Source of the DNA: Methylobacterium sp. Leaf104
GTDB taxonomy: Bacteria > Pseudomonadota > Alphaproteobacteria > Rhizobiales > Beijerinckiaceae
NCBI RefSeq assembly: GCF_001422885.1
Contig: NZ_LMMZ01000038.1
Coordinates: forward strand, 1-64,000
Length of the DNA stretch: 64,000 bases
Direction of reading: 5' to 3'
Every line of letters begins with the position of its first letter. Positions within the stretch are counted from its first letter, which is position 1. Below, piece by piece: positions 44,072 through 53,406 of the stretch. The notes beneath the pieces were generated by a model. It was given only the letters and a program-made list of their open reading frames with translations. It was not told where the DNA came from and did not search any database. The position numbers and the translations under genes were made by a program.

Positions 44072-44387
44072 GGTGACGTTCTCCTCATCCCGGCCGGCGC
44101 TCCCTTGACGCTCGGATGTCGATCGAGCGTGGGCGCCTTTGTGCCGTTCCCCCGGATGAAAGCCGTCGACCCTGCGAAGTCAAGGCACCCGAGGGTTGTT
44201 TGAGGCTCCTCCCGTGACAGGAAACGCTCCCTTGCGTGGTATTCCGCGGGATGGGCGCTAAATTGCTGTTTTCGTCGGCACGCGAACGTCTTAAGGTGCA
44301 CTTGTGCGCCGCGGGATCGGGCAGTGGTCCTCGGCGCCATCGAAGAAGATTGCGCGGCGATGAACGCGTCGGGAGAGGCCCCCAGAA
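44072..44387. other. Regulatory gap between divergent phaA and phaR
   Basis: These 316 bases contain no gene. For phaA on the minus strand, TTGACT (44183-44178) is followed after 17 bases by TTCATC (44160-44155), a possible weak promoter. The region near 44260-44285 contains TTGCTG and the nearby CGGCA/TGCGC elements. PhaR is known in other species to bind TGC-type repeats, so an operator is likely here but cannot be delimited by eye. Confidence 0.4.
44155..44183 (-). promoter_or_regulatory. Candidate phaA promoter
   Basis: On the minus strand TTGACT and TTCATC are separated by 17 bases. The -35 is good and the -10 poor. It lies about 85-110 bases before the phaA start. Confidence 0.3.
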
Positions 44388-45014
44388 ATGGCGGATAACG
44401 GTAAGTCCACCCACACCGTCATCAAGAAATACGCCAATCGGCGCCTCTATCACACCGGGACGTCGACCTACGTCACCCTCGAGGACTTGGCGACGATGGT
44501 GCAGAACGGCGAGGATTTCCTTGTCTACGACGCGCGCTCGGGCGACGACATCACCCGCTCGGTTCTGACGCAGATCATCTTCGAGCAGGAGAACAAGGCC
44601 GGCGAGGACAACCTGCTGCCGGTGGCCTTCCTGCGCCAGCTGATCCGCTTCTACGGCGACAGCATGCGCACCATGGTCCCGAGCTTCCTGGAATTCTCGA
44701 TGGCCAACTTCGCCCGGGACCAGGAGGGCCTGCGCGAGAAGATGACCCAGAGCTTCGCGCCCACCGCGTTCCAGAGCGCGATGGAGGAGCAGGTCCGGGC
44801 CAATATGAGCTTCTTCGGCGACGCGATGAAGATGTTCACCACCTTCGGCACTGGCCCGCTCTCCGGCATGGGCACGCATCCCTCCTCGGCAGGCAAGTCC
44901 GGCGCGGGCGTTCCCGCACCGGTCCAGCACGCCTCCGGCGGAAGCGACCTCGACGATCTCAAGCGCCAGATGGCCGAGATGCAGTCCCGTCTCGAGGATC
45001 TGGCCAAGAAGTAG
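44388..45014 (+). CDS. phaR: Polyhydroxyalkanoate synthesis repressor PhaR
   Basis: This encodes 208 aa. The N-terminal PHB_acc_N DNA-binding domain (about 8-72) is highly recognisable (KKYANRRLYHTGTSTYVTL, GEDFLVYDARSGDDITRSVL). It is followed by the PHB accumulation-regulator domain (about 75-135, with FYGDSMRTMVPSFLE) and a C-terminal coiled coil. PhaR represses PHB genes and phasin genes until it is titrated onto polymer granules. Its divergent position next to phaA fits that role. In Methylobacterium the same gene is also reported to affect carbon flow through acetyl-CoA. Confidence 0.94.
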   Translation: MADNGKSTHTVIKKYANRRLYHTGTSTYVTLEDLATMVQNGEDFLVYDARSGDDITRSVLTQIIFEQENKAGEDNLLPVAFLRQLIRFYGDSMRTMVPSFLEFSMANFARDQEGLREKMTQSFAPTAFQSAMEEQVRANMSFFGDAMKMFTTFGTGPLSGMGTHPSSAGKSGAGVPAPVQHASGGSDLDDLKRQMAEMQSRLEDLAKK

Positions 45015-45089
45015 GCAGGGGGCGTTTGCGGAAGTCCCCCGGCACCCTCAGCCGGTAACCTTGCTGCGAGACCGGCGCCCGAGCAAAGG

Positions 45090-45118
45090 TTGACGAACCG
45101 TTAACGCGGGCCAATTCT
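45090..45118 (+). promoter_or_regulatory. Candidate promoter for the small gene at 45156
   Basis: TTGACG (45090-45095), 17 bases, AATTCT (45113-45118). The -35 is good and the -10 moderate. It leaves a leader of about 30 bases before ATG 45156, which favours that start over the one at 45132. Confidence 0.3.
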
Positions 45119-45155
45119 GTTCCCACGGGCCATGCGGGCGCGGGGAGCGACGGCC

Positions 45156-45404
45156 ATGGGGCATGCCGAGGCGGAGCGGGAAGGCCCGGCAGCCGCGCGG
45201 CCCGGATCGGCCGCTGCCGCACGTCGCGACCTCGTGGTCATCTCCGGCGTCGAGGCGCCCGGATACCGGCCGATCCCGGCCCGTCCCCTCTCCGGTTTCC
45301 TCGCCCAGCTCATCGTCAGCGCCGAGCCGACCCTGCGGCCCTCGCGCATCGAGCGCACGCGCTCGGCTGCCGCGCGCTACGCCGAGGCTGCGCGTCGCGC
45401 CTGA
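45156..45404 (+). CDS. Small conserved-looking hypothetical protein
   Basis: This encodes 82 aa. ATG 45156 has GGGGAG 8 bases upstream; ATG 45132 would add eight residues. An acidic/Ala-rich start is followed by a motif around residues 35-55 (APGYRPIPARPLSGFLAQLI). A basic, Ala-rich tail follows (RPSRIERTRSAAARYAEAAR). Similar short rhizobial proteins with a FLAQLIA core followed by an RRRA-type tail exist to my knowledge, but they have no assigned function. No signal peptide or membrane helix is present. Confidence 0.55.
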   Translation: MGHAEAEREGPAAARPGSAAAARRDLVVISGVEAPGYRPIPARPLSGFLAQLIVSAEPTLRPSRIERTRSAAARYAEAARRA

Positions 45405-45454
45405 CGGCTACCGACATCGCCCTCGGCGGAGTGCCGCAGCGGATCCGCCCAACG

Positions 45455-45486
45455 AAAAAAGCCGGGCCCTTGCGGGGCCACGGCTC
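45455..45486 (-). terminator. Rho-independent terminator of rpmF
   Basis: Read on the minus strand, a GC-rich stem (AGCCGTGGCCC pairing with GGGCCCGGCT, one bulged T) is followed by six T residues. It lies 55 bases after the rpmF stop. The long T run is rare in this window and makes this the clearest classical terminator. Confidence 0.75.
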
Positions 45487-45541
45487 GGAAATCTCGCCTA
45501 TGCGGTTCGGTCGGGGCAGCCGTACGGCGCCCCCGCGAGAC

Positions 45542-45730
45542 TCAGGCCTCGGTCGACTTCACCTTCAGGACCTGACGGCCCCGGTACATGCCGGTCTTCA
45601 GGTCGATGTGGTGGGGACGGCGCAGCTCGCCCGAATCCTTGTCGGTGACGTAGGTCGGGGCCTTGAGGGCGTCGGCGGAGCGGCGCATGCCGCGACGCGA
45701 GGGAGAGGTCTTTCGCTTCGGAACGGCCAT
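45542..45730 (-). CDS. rpmF: 50S ribosomal protein L32
   Basis: This encodes 62 aa. The N-terminus MAVPKRKTSPSRRGMRRSAD is the universal L32 signature, followed by the rhizobial continuation HHIDLKTGMYRGRQV and VKSTEA at the end. The zinc-binding Cys of other L32 forms are absent, as is normal for alphaproteobacteria (C-minus type). It is divergent from the HhH protein gene and stands alone, with its own terminator. Confidence 0.97.
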   Translation of the reverse strand: MAVPKRKTSPSRRGMRRSADALKAPTYVTDKDSGELRRPHHIDLKTGMYRGRQVLKVKSTEA

Positions 45731-46117
45731 CGGAAGAGTCCTGTACGGCAAAAAAGGCACCGTGGGCGCGACTTCCAGGGGAAGGCCGCCTCGGTACCGT
45801 GGTCAAACGGAGATTCGCTGGCGGCTCTATAACGCCGTGCGCGGGTTCTGGCTAGAGTGTCCCGCGCACCAAGCCGGAACGGGCCGTGCCGAGAGATCCT
45901 GCGCGGATCGGAGTCGCGCGCGGCGAAGTTCCTCGGCCATCGCCACGCCGGCTTGGGCCTCGTCCAGGATCTCCGGAGGATTCGCCCCCGCGGCACGACG
46001 TCAATTCCGGCGCGGAAACGCGCGAGGACTTTAATCTGCGGTTCAAGTTGGAGCTTCTACTCGGGGAACAGGCTCGCTGCCGCATCGCGCGGACGGCGAT
46101 GCTTTCGGGAGACATCC
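45731..46117. other. Regulatory gap between divergent rpmF and the HhH protein gene
   Basis: These 387 bases contain no supported gene. For rpmF I see a promoter-like pair on the minus strand (45826-45854). Near the HhH gene the sequence is A/T-enriched (GACTTTAATC around 46027-46036) without a clear two-box promoter. Confidence 0.4.
45826..45854 (-). promoter_or_regulatory. Candidate rpmF promoter
   Basis: On the minus strand TAGCCA (45854-45849) and TATAGA (45831-45826) are exactly 17 bases apart. The transcript would have a leader of about 90 bases before the rpmF ATG. Confidence 0.4.
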
Positions 46118-46480
46118 ATGTCCTCATCCCTGCTGCGTACCCTCGCCGTTCTGACCTGCTTCGCCGCCGGTCCCGCCCTGGCCCAGGCGCCGAGCCCGGC
46201 CACCCCCAGCCCCGCGACCGCACCGAAGACGGCGGCGCCGACCGCCCCCGTGGCCCCGAAGGCGCCGACGGTCGAGCCGGCTGCGAAGACGGCCCTTATC
46301 GACATCAACAGCGCCAGTGCCGCCGAACTCGACGCCCTGCCGGGCATCGGCGCCGCCCGCGCCGCCGCGATCATCAAGGGGCGTCCCTACCGCGGCAAGG
46401 ACGAGCTTCTGTCCAAGAAGATCATCCCGCAGAACGCCTATGACGGCATCAAGGACAAGGTCATCGCCAAGCAGAAGTAA
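46118..46480 (+). CDS. Secreted helix-hairpin-helix (ComEA-like) protein
   Basis: This encodes 120 aa. A signal peptide (cleavage at ALAQ, residue 23) and an Ala/Pro linker precede one helix-hairpin-helix module (about 60-118): IDINSASAAELDALPGIG, AAAIIKGRPYRGKDELL and IPQNAYDGIKDKV. The module is of the ComEA/HHH_3 class that binds DNA without sequence specificity. In a periplasmic protein this suggests DNA uptake or binding, though no competence genes are nearby. GGGAG lies 6 bases before the ATG. Confidence 0.85.
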   Translation: MSSSLLRTLAVLTCFAAGPALAQAPSPATPSPATAPKTAAPTAPVAPKAPTVEPAAKTALIDINSASAAELDALPGIGAARAAAIIKGRPYRGKDELLSKKIIPQNAYDGIKDKVIAKQK

Positions 46481-46644
46481 GGTCGGCCGAGCAGGCCGGA
46501 GGCCGGCGCGGCGCATGGGGTGTCCCCGCGCGCCGCGCAATCGCCACCCTTGCGGGGGTCCGGGCCGGGTGCTAGGCGCCCGGGATCACACGAGAAACGC
46601 CGTTCGTGGCCCATCGTCGATCCCAGCGCGGAAATTCCCCGTCC

Positions 46645-47271
46645 ATGCCGCCGCATCCCGCCATCCGCCTGCATCGCGGCGACCTGCCCGCCGACTACGT
46701 CGCCGGCCCGGCCATCGCCATCGACACCGAGACCCTCGGTCTCAACCCCCATCGCGACCGGCTCTGCGTCGTGCAGATCTCGCGCGGCGACGGCACCGCC
46801 GACGTGGTCCAGATCGTGCCCGGCGGTCCGGCCCCCGAGGTGCTGATGCGCGTGCTGGCCGATCCCGCCACCCTGAAGATCTTCCACTTCGCGCGCTTCG
46901 ATCTCGCGGTGCTGTTCCACGGCCTCGGCGTCATGCCGACGCCGGTCTACTGCACCAAGGTCGCCTCGAAGCTGGCGCGCACCTACACCGACCGCCACGG
47001 CCTGAAGGACGTGGTCCGCGAACTCGTGGGCGTCGACCTCTCCAAGCAGCAGCAATCCTCCGACTGGGGCGCCGACACCCTGAGCCAGGCCCAGGTCGAT
47101 TACGCCGCCTCCGACGTGCTCTACCTCCACGCCGCGCGGGCGCGCCTCGACGCGATGCTGGAGCGGGAGGGCCGCACGGACCTCGCCCGGAACTGCTTCG
47201 CGTTCCTGCCCACCCGCGCCCGGCTCGATCTGGCGGGCTGGGCGGAGACCGACATCTTCGCGCATGCCTGA
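46645..47271 (+). CDS. Ribonuclease D-like 3'-5' exoribonuclease
   Basis: This encodes 208 aa. The DEDD exonuclease fold is complete: IAIDTETLGLNP (D27, E29), the second Asp in IFHFARFDLAVL, and YAASDVLYLH with the Tyr and Asp of the DEDDy type. The HRDC domain of E. coli RNase D (375 aa) is absent. That short form is the usual alphaproteobacterial version upstream of lptC. It matures tRNA or trims structured RNAs. ATG 46645 gives the natural family start; an upstream ATG at 46606 is unlikely. Confidence 0.9.
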   Translation: MPPHPAIRLHRGDLPADYVAGPAIAIDTETLGLNPHRDRLCVVQISRGDGTADVVQIVPGGPAPEVLMRVLADPATLKIFHFARFDLAVLFHGLGVMPTPVYCTKVASKLARTYTDRHGLKDVVRELVGVDLSKQQQSSDWGADTLSQAQVDYAASDVLYLHAARARLDAMLEREGRTDLARNCFAFLPTRARLDLAGWAETDIFAHA

Positions 47272-47484
47272 GGACGCGCGGGGGCCGCAGGAACCGCCGT
47301 GCGCCGCCGCACATCCCCGATCCCACCCCTGCGCCATTCCGCCTTTCGCGGAAGCGGAGGCTTGATGCTTTCTCAAGCTTCCGGCCATAACTTCGCCATT
47401 GCCCCCGGGCATCCGGCGGTCGACCCAGCCGTGGCGCGCCCCTCGCGAGCGCCGACGCCGCCGGGGCACGGTGTTGGGAAGATC

Positions 47485-48297
47485 ATGCACGTGGGCGCGG
47501 CGATCGAGACGGGGCAGACGAACGGCGGCCGCGTCGATGTGCGCCGGACCCGTGCCCATGCGCGGGCGCGCAACCACAGCAGCCACGTGCGTGCGCTGCG
47601 CCGCCTCATCCCCCTCGCCGCCGGAACCGCCGTGCTGGCGCTGGCAGTCGTCACCCTGTTCAACCCGTTCGGGGCCGGCCTTCCCGAGGTGTCGATGGGC
47701 CAGGTCAGCCTGTCGGGCAGCAAGGTGAAGATGGAGAACCCGCGCCTCTCCGGCTTCCGCAAGGGCGACCGGGGCTACGAGGTCACCGCCACCGCCGCCT
47801 TCCAGGACGTGCGCAAGCCGAGCGTGATCGAACTGCAGGCGATGAAGGGCCAGCTCAACACCGACGACAAGGGCGGCCTCGTCCATCTCGAAGCCGCCTC
47901 CGGCGTGTTCGATTCGTCCCGGGAGGCCATGACCCTCGAGCGCGACATCCGCCTCTGGACCGACAAGGGCGAGGAGGTCCGCTTGAAGACGGCCGCCGTC
48001 GACTTCAAGGCCGGCAGCGTCCGCTCGAGCGAGACCGTTACGGTCTCGATGCCCAGCGGCACCATCGTGGCCGACACCCTCGAGGTGATCGACAGCGGCC
48101 ATGTGATCTCCTTCGTCGGCAACGTCCACACGGTCCTGCAGGGGCGGGAGCGGACCGGCCAGGATCCGCAGAACAAGTCCGAAGCGCAGGTGGACAAGGC
48201 CCCGGCCGACCCGGCTCAGGTCGCCGGGCTGGCCGACAAGCCCGCCCGCATCCGGACCACGGCGGCCGAGCCCGATGACGGGGAGCGCCGCCGGTGA
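47485..48297 (+). CDS. lptC: LPS export protein LptC
   Basis: This encodes 270 aa. A basic N-terminal cytoplasmic segment and one membrane anchor (about 46-66, LIPLAAGTAVLALAVVTLF) precede a periplasmic beta-jellyroll domain. That domain has VSMGQVSLSGSKVKMENPRL, RGYEVTATAAFQDV and a C-terminal beta strand set (GTIVADTLEVIDSGHVISF). LptC links the inner-membrane LptBFG transporter to LptA. It sits in the order lptC-lptA-lptB-rpoN that is standard. ATG 47485 was chosen to give a normal N-terminus; the open frame extends to 47299. Its stop overlaps the lptA GTG. Confidence 0.88.
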   Translation: MHVGAAIETGQTNGGRVDVRRTRAHARARNHSSHVRALRRLIPLAAGTAVLALAVVTLFNPFGAGLPEVSMGQVSLSGSKVKMENPRLSGFRKGDRGYEVTATAAFQDVRKPSVIELQAMKGQLNTDDKGGLVHLEAASGVFDSSREAMTLERDIRLWTDKGEEVRLKTAAVDFKAGSVRSSETVTVSMPSGTIVADTLEVIDSGHVISFVGNVHTVLQGRERTGQDPQNKSEAQVDKAPADPAQVAGLADKPARIRTTAAEPDDGERRR

Positions 48298-49063
48298 CGC
48301 GGTCCGCGGGCAAGGACATCGTTTCCCACCGGCACTGGGCGCCCCTCGCGCTCGTCCTGGCGGTCCTGATGGCGGCCGGACCCGCCACGGCGCAGACGGC
48401 GCCCGCGGCCCCGCGCAAGGAAAAGGCCGCCTCGCCCCTGGGCAATCTCGGCGGCGGCGGCAAGGAGCCGATCAAGATCGACGCCGACCGGCTCGATGTG
48501 TTCGACCGCGAGAACAAGGCGATCTTCGCCGGCAACGTCGTCGCCGTGCAGGGCGACAGCACCATCCGCTGCTCCAGCATGACGGTGCGCTACAAGCGCG
48601 GCAAGGACAAGAAGGAGCCGGCGGCGGGTGCCGAGCCGGCGAGCCAGGCCGAGCGCGCCGCCGGCCTGAACGAGAACGGCATCCAGCGGGTGGAATGCGC
48701 CGGCCCGGTCACCGTGGTCCAGAAGGACCAGATCGCCACCGGCGACAATGCCGTGTTCGACCAGGAGGCCAAGCGCATCGTGGTCACCGGCAACGTCATC
48801 CTGAGCCAGTGCCAGAACGTCACCCGGGGCTCGCGCCTCGTCTACGATATGAACACCGGCCGCGCGAACATGGACCCGGTGGCGGGTGGGCGTGTCTCCG
48901 CGCTGCTGGTGCCGCAGAAGGAAGACGGAGCCAAGGGCAAGGGCTGCACCCAGGCGCCGATCGCCGGGCGTCCGGCCAAGCCCGCAGCCGACAAGCCTTC
49001 CGCCGACAAGCCCACCGAGGCCTCCGCCGAGAAGCCGGCCGGCAAGACCCGGGCCCAGACGAA

Positions 49064-49067
<4 letters not shown>
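48294..49067 (+). CDS. lptA: LPS transport periplasmic protein LptA
   Basis: This encodes 257 aa. A signal peptide (LVLAVLMAAGPATAQ, residue 34) is followed by the OstA-like jellyroll (about 55-205): IKIDADRLDVFDRENKAIFAGNV, VVAVQGDSTIRC, ARNE-like repeats and VVTGNVILSQCQN. LptA forms the periplasmic bridge for LPS to LptD. The C-terminal Lys/Ala/Pro tail (about 210-257) is unusual for LptA and probably disordered. The GTG start overlaps the lptC stop (GTGA), and its own stop overlaps the TTG start of lptB. Confidence 0.9.
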
Positions 49068-49939
<872 letters not shown>

Positions 49940-49974
49940 CCCTGGGTCTCCGCCTCCATCGCGGCATGCGAGCT

Positions 49975-50006
49975 CTGCGACCGTCTCCGATCCCGCAGAT
50001 TTTTTT
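49975..50006 (+). terminator. Probable terminator of the lptC-lptA-lptB operon
   Basis: The short stem CTGCG / CGCAG with a 14-base loop is followed by A and then seven T residues, 37 bases after the lptB stop. The stem is weak, but the T7 run is striking in this sequence. Confidence 0.5.
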
Positions 50007-50181
50007 GCCGGCTTACGCGGCCGTGCTCCGCCCGTCCCCTTGGTGCGGTGCGGAAATTTCCCCTGATTGCAGAAGCTTTTGTTAGGGCACGCGATGCGAA
50101 GCTTCGGCCGGGGTGGGGCACTCGCTCCCGTGCTGCTTTCCTGGCCTGCCTAATTTGGGTGCAAACAAGGGCCGACACACT

Positions 50182-50210
50182 TTGACGTGCGATCGGGTTG
50201 GCGCTAGACC
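50182..50210 (+). promoter_or_regulatory. Candidate rpoN promoter
   Basis: TTGACG (50182-50187), exactly 17 bases, TAGACC (50205-50210). It lies about 95 bases before the rpoN ATG and suggests rpoN is transcribed separately from the lpt genes. Confidence 0.5.
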
Positions 50211-50306
50211 TGGGAGTAGAGAACAGGAAGCAAGATTTGTGCCGAGGTTCGGCTCACGGCGACGTGCGCCGCTGACCTGAGGTGCGACTCACCCGGGGCG
50301 ACAACC

Positions 50307-51869
50307 ATGAGTCTGCTGCAACGGCTGGAAATGCGCCAGGGGCAAGCCCTGGTGATGACGCCTCAGCTTCTCCAGGCCATCAAGCTCCTCCAACTTTCCC
50401 AGCTGGACCTCGCCGCCTACGTCGACGCCGAGCTCGAGCGCAACCCGCTTCTGGAGCGCGCCGAGGGCGAGAGCGAGGTCGAGCGCCCCGCTGCCGAGAC
50501 GCCTTCGGAATCCTCGGTGGACCGAGACGGCGACGGTGAGGGCGGCGACTTCGACGGGGGCGAGGAGCCTTGGATCGCCACCACGCTGACGGCGAGCGGC
50601 GCCGACATGGAGAGCGCCCTCGACACGCGCCTCGACAACGTCTTCTCGGACGAGAACCCCACGCATGCCCGGGAGGCCGCCTCCGGCGACATGCTCTCGC
50701 TGACGCCGGCACCCTACGGCAACACCGGCGGCAGCTTCGACGGCGAGGCCCCCGACTTCGAGGCGAGCCTGACCGCCGAGATCTCCCTGCGCGAGCATCT
50801 GGGCGCCCAGCTCGATCTCGCCACCCGCGATCCGATGGACCGCCTGATCGGCGGCTTCCTCATCGATGCCGTCGACGATGCCGGCTACCTGCGCGAATCC
50901 ATCGACGATGTGGCCGAGCGCCTCGGCGCCTCCCTCGACCGGGTCGCCCGGGTGCTGAAGCTGGTCCAGAGCTTCGAGCCGGCCGGCATCGCCGCCCGCG
51001 ATCTCGCCGAGTGCCTCGCCCTGCAGCTGCGCGACCGCGACCGCTTCGACCCGGCCATGCAGGCCCTGGTCTCGCGCCTCGACCTCGTGGCCAAGCGCGA
51101 CTTCACGGCCCTCCGCCGGCTCTGTGGCGTCGACGACGAGGATCTCGTCGACATGCTGGCCGAGCTGCGCCGGCTCGACCCGAAGCCCGGCCGCGCCTTC
51201 GGGGCCCGGGCCGTCGAGGTGCTGATCCCCGACGTGTTCGTGCGGGCCGCGCCCGACGGGTCCTGGCTGGTGGAGCTGAACGCCGAGGCCCTGCCGCGGG
51301 TGCTGGTCAACCAGAGCTACTACGCCCGCGTTTCGCGCGGCGCGGTGGCGGAGGGCGACAAGGCCTTCCTGTCGGAATGCCTGCAGACCGCCAACTGGCT
51401 CACCCGCAGCCTGGAGCAGCGGGCCCGCACCATCCTCAAGGTCGCCTCCGAGATCGTGCGCCAGCAGGACGCCTTCTTCCTGCACGGCGTCGCGCACCTG
51501 CGCCCGCTCAACCTGAAGACGGTGGCCGAGGCGATCGGCATGCACGAATCCACCGTCTCGCGGGTCACCTCCAACAAGTCGATCGGCACCAGTCGCGGCA
51601 CGCTCGAGATGAAGTACTTCTTCACCGCCGCGATCCCGGGCGCTGCCGGCACCGCCTCGCACTCCTCCGAGGCCGTGCGCCACCGCATCAAGCAACTTGT
51701 CGACGCCGAGGCGCCGAGCGACGTGCTCTCGGACGACGCCCTGGTGCAGCGCCTGCGCGACGAGGGCATCGACATCGCCCGTCGCACCGTCGCCAAGTAC
51801 CGGGAATCCCTGCGCATCCCCTCCTCGATCGAGCGCCGCCGGGAGCATTTCGCCTATGCGGGGCGGTGA
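50307..51869 (+). CDS. rpoN: RNA polymerase sigma-54 factor
   Basis: This encodes 520 aa. Region I, the activator-responsive N-terminus, opens LLQRLEMRQGQALVMTPQLL and continues IKLLQLSQLDLAAYVDAELE and NPLLE. An acidic region II follows (about 50-110), then the core-binding domain. The C-terminal DNA-binding part includes LKTVAEAIGMHESTVSRVTS and the RpoN box ARRTVAKYRE near the end. It directs transcription from -24/-12 promoters with AAA+ activators, for nitrogen use and related functions. The order lptB-rpoN-hpf-ptsN is classic. Confidence 0.96.
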   Translation: MSLLQRLEMRQGQALVMTPQLLQAIKLLQLSQLDLAAYVDAELERNPLLERAEGESEVERPAAETPSESSVDRDGDGEGGDFDGGEEPWIATTLTASGADMESALDTRLDNVFSDENPTHAREAASGDMLSLTPAPYGNTGGSFDGEAPDFEASLTAEISLREHLGAQLDLATRDPMDRLIGGFLIDAVDDAGYLRESIDDVAERLGASLDRVARVLKLVQSFEPAGIAARDLAECLALQLRDRDRFDPAMQALVSRLDLVAKRDFTALRRLCGVDDEDLVDMLAELRRLDPKPGRAFGARAVEVLIPDVFVRAAPDGSWLVELNAEALPRVLVNQSYYARVSRGAVAEGDKAFLSECLQTANWLTRSLEQRARTILKVASEIVRQQDAFFLHGVAHLRPLNLKTVAEAIGMHESTVSRVTSNKSIGTSRGTLEMKYFFTAAIPGAAGTASHSSEAVRHRIKQLVDAEAPSDVLSDDALVQRLRDEGIDIARRTVAKYRESLRIPSSIERRREHFAYAGR

Positions 51870-52208
51870 CGCGCGTCGGCAGGGCGTACTCTGCGACGGT
51901 TGACGCGAAGGCTCGTCGGGCTTGCTGCGGCCGGCGACCGCTCGGCGGTGTCGCGGTCATGGCCGTCGGGGATTTCATTGTCTCCGCCGCGGCCTTGCCG
52001 GCGCCGACCCGGGGACTCGCTCCGCCCCGTACCAGAGCGTGGACGCGCCAAGCTCCGCCACGACGACGAGGTGGTCTCGGTCCCGCATGACGGATCGCAG
52101 ACCGGGACAAGGTCCGGGCCCGGCCTCGCGTTGACTTCTCCGAAAGAGGCTCCTTAACTCAGGTTGCGCCTCACCCAGGGCGTGTCCACAACCAAAATCG
52201 GAGGGATC
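51870..52208. other. Intergenic region between rpoN and hpf
   Basis: These 339 bases carry no supported gene; an open frame at 51900-52157 is low-quality. They end in a strong promoter-like pair for hpf at 52131-52159 and a strong ribosome site (GGAGG) just before the hpf ATG. Confidence 0.4.
52131..52159 (+). promoter_or_regulatory. Candidate hpf promoter
   Basis: TTGACT (52131-52136), exactly 17 bases, TTAACT (52154-52159). It lies 50 bases before the hpf ATG, so hpf-ptsN can be expressed apart from rpoN, as expected for a stationary-phase ribosome factor. Confidence 0.5.
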
Positions 52209-52820
52209 ATGGGGTCATTGCGCGTGACGGGCCACGGCCTGGACCTTGGCGAAGCCCTGCGGGGCCGGGTCGAGGAGCGAATGGCTGCCACCCTCTCGAA
52301 ATATCTCGACAGCCACATGAGCGGGACCTGCTCCGGCCACGTCACCCTGCGCCGAGACGGCACGGCCTACCGCACCGATTGCGTGCTCCACCTCGTCTCC
52401 GGCCTGACCCTGGAAGCCTCCGGCGCCGCCCACGACGCCCATGCGAGCTTCGAGCAGACGGCGGACCGCCTGGAAAAGCGCCTGCGTCGCTACAAGCACA
52501 AGCTGAAGGATCACGGTGCGGCCGGCCATGACGGCGCGACGGTGCAGGCGGCCTACGCGGTGTTCGCCGCCCCGAGCGAGGCCGACGCCATCGACCTCGA
52601 CGAGGACGAAGCGGACGAGGAGGCGGCGCATCCTCCCGTGGTGGCCGAGAGCACCAAGACCCTGAAGCGCCACTCCGTTAGCGAAGCGGTGACCGCCCTC
52701 GACCTCACGGGGGCACCGGTCATCGTGTTCGTTCACGCTGGCACCGGGCGCATCAACGTCGTATACCGCCGCACTGACGGGGCTATCGGCTGGGTCGATC
52801 CGGCCGAAGCGGCCTCGTAG
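52209..52820 (+). CDS. hpf: Long-form ribosome hibernation promoting factor
   Basis: This encodes 203 aa. The N-terminal S30AE domain (about 1-100: LRVTGHGLDLGEALRGRVEE, HVTLRRDGTAYRTDC, ADRLEKRLRRYKHKLKDH) binds the 30S decoding region. The C-terminal domain (about 150-200: KRHSVSEAVTALDLTGAPVI, GRINVVYRRTDGAIGW) dimerises to form 100S ribosomes. An acidic linker (DLDEDEADEEA) joins them. This long form is the alphaproteobacterial type. GGAGG lies 4 bases before the ATG. Confidence 0.93.
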   Translation: MGSLRVTGHGLDLGEALRGRVEERMAATLSKYLDSHMSGTCSGHVTLRRDGTAYRTDCVLHLVSGLTLEASGAAHDAHASFEQTADRLEKRLRRYKHKLKDHGAAGHDGATVQAAYAVFAAPSEADAIDLDEDEADEEAAHPPVVAESTKTLKRHSVSEAVTALDLTGAPVIVFVHAGTGRINVVYRRTDGAIGWVDPAEAAS

Positions 52821-52864
52821 GCGCGGGTCGGGAACAGAGCCTGAACCCGCTCGATTGAGTTCAA

Positions 52865-52882
52865 GGGCCGCCCGGGCGGCCC
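52865..52882. terminator. Perfect 18-bp palindrome between hpf and ptsN
   Basis: GGGCCGCC-CGGGCGGCCC is a fully palindromic 18-mer 45 bases after the hpf stop, followed by CGACCTTTC. It can form a stem with a tight loop and may attenuate read-through to ptsN. Confidence 0.4.
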
Positions 52883-52938
52883 GACCTTTCATGGAGTGGC
52901 GGCCGGTTCGGCCGCCGCCGACGGGGCGACGGTCCTTC

Positions 52939-53406
52939 ATGCCAGTGCTGGAATTCCTCTCTCCGGATTCCGTGGTGCCGTCCCTGCGCGTCCGCGCCAA
53001 GAAGTCGATGCTGCAGGAGCTCAGCGCTCACGCGGTGCGTCAGCTTCCGGCCCTGGACGAGCGCGAGGTGTTCGAGACCCTGCTGCAGCGCGAGCGCCTG
53101 GGCTCCACCGGCATCGGCGACGGCGTCGCCATCCCGCACGGCAAGCTGCCCGGCCTCGACCGTCTGTTCGGGCTCGTCGCCCGGCTGGAGAAGCCGGTGG
53201 ATTTCGATGCCCTCGACGGCCAGCCCGTCGACATCGCCTTCCTGCTCTTGGCCCCCGAGGGCGCCGGCGCCGATCACCTGAAGGCCTTGGCCCAGGTCGC
53301 CCGCATCCTGCGCGAGCCCGGCATCCTCGAGCGCATCCGCGCCGCCCGCGATGCCAGCGCCCTCTACGCTCTGCTCACCCACACCTCGGCCTCGCAGGCC
53401 GCATGA
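52939..53406 (+). CDS. ptsN: PTS IIA-like nitrogen-regulatory protein PtsN (EIIA-Ntr)
   Basis: This encodes 155 aa. The EIIA fold has the phosphorylated H67 in GVAIPHGKLPGL and IAFLLLAPEGAGADHLKALA. EIIA-Ntr receives phosphate from the PtsP-NPr chain and regulates potassium, carbon and nitrogen functions. Its place after rpoN-hpf is canonical. Its stop overlaps the ATG of a secreted protein gene (ATGA), so that protein is probably made together with it. The ATG at 52939 gives the usual MPVLEFLSPD start. Confidence 0.93.
   Translation: MPVLEFLSPDSVVPSLRVRAKKSMLQELSAHAVRQLPALDEREVFETLLQRERLGSTGIGDGVAIPHGKLPGLDRLFGLVARLEKPVDFDALDGQPVDIAFLLLAPEGAGADHLKALAQVARILREPGILERIRAARDASALYALLTHTSASQAA

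Larger units (their letters stand above)
49940..50306. other. Intergenic region between lptB and rpoN
   Basis: These 367 bases contain a probable lptB terminator (49975-50006) and a good sigma-70-type promoter for rpoN (50182-50210). No gene is supported. Near 50070-50100 the sequence is less GC-rich (GCAGAAGCTTTTGTTAGG) for no obvious reason. Confidence 0.45.

Noticed and set aside
49940..50306. A sigma-54 (-24/-12) promoter before rpoN
   Set aside because: I looked for TGGCAC-N5-TTGC. The nearest candidates (GGGGCACTCGC near 50110) fail spacing, while a good sigma-70-type pair is present.
51900..52157. A small protein gene between rpoN and hpf
   Set aside because: The frame is open but has no ribosome site and is Arg/Ser/Pro-rich, and the hpf promoter overlaps its end.
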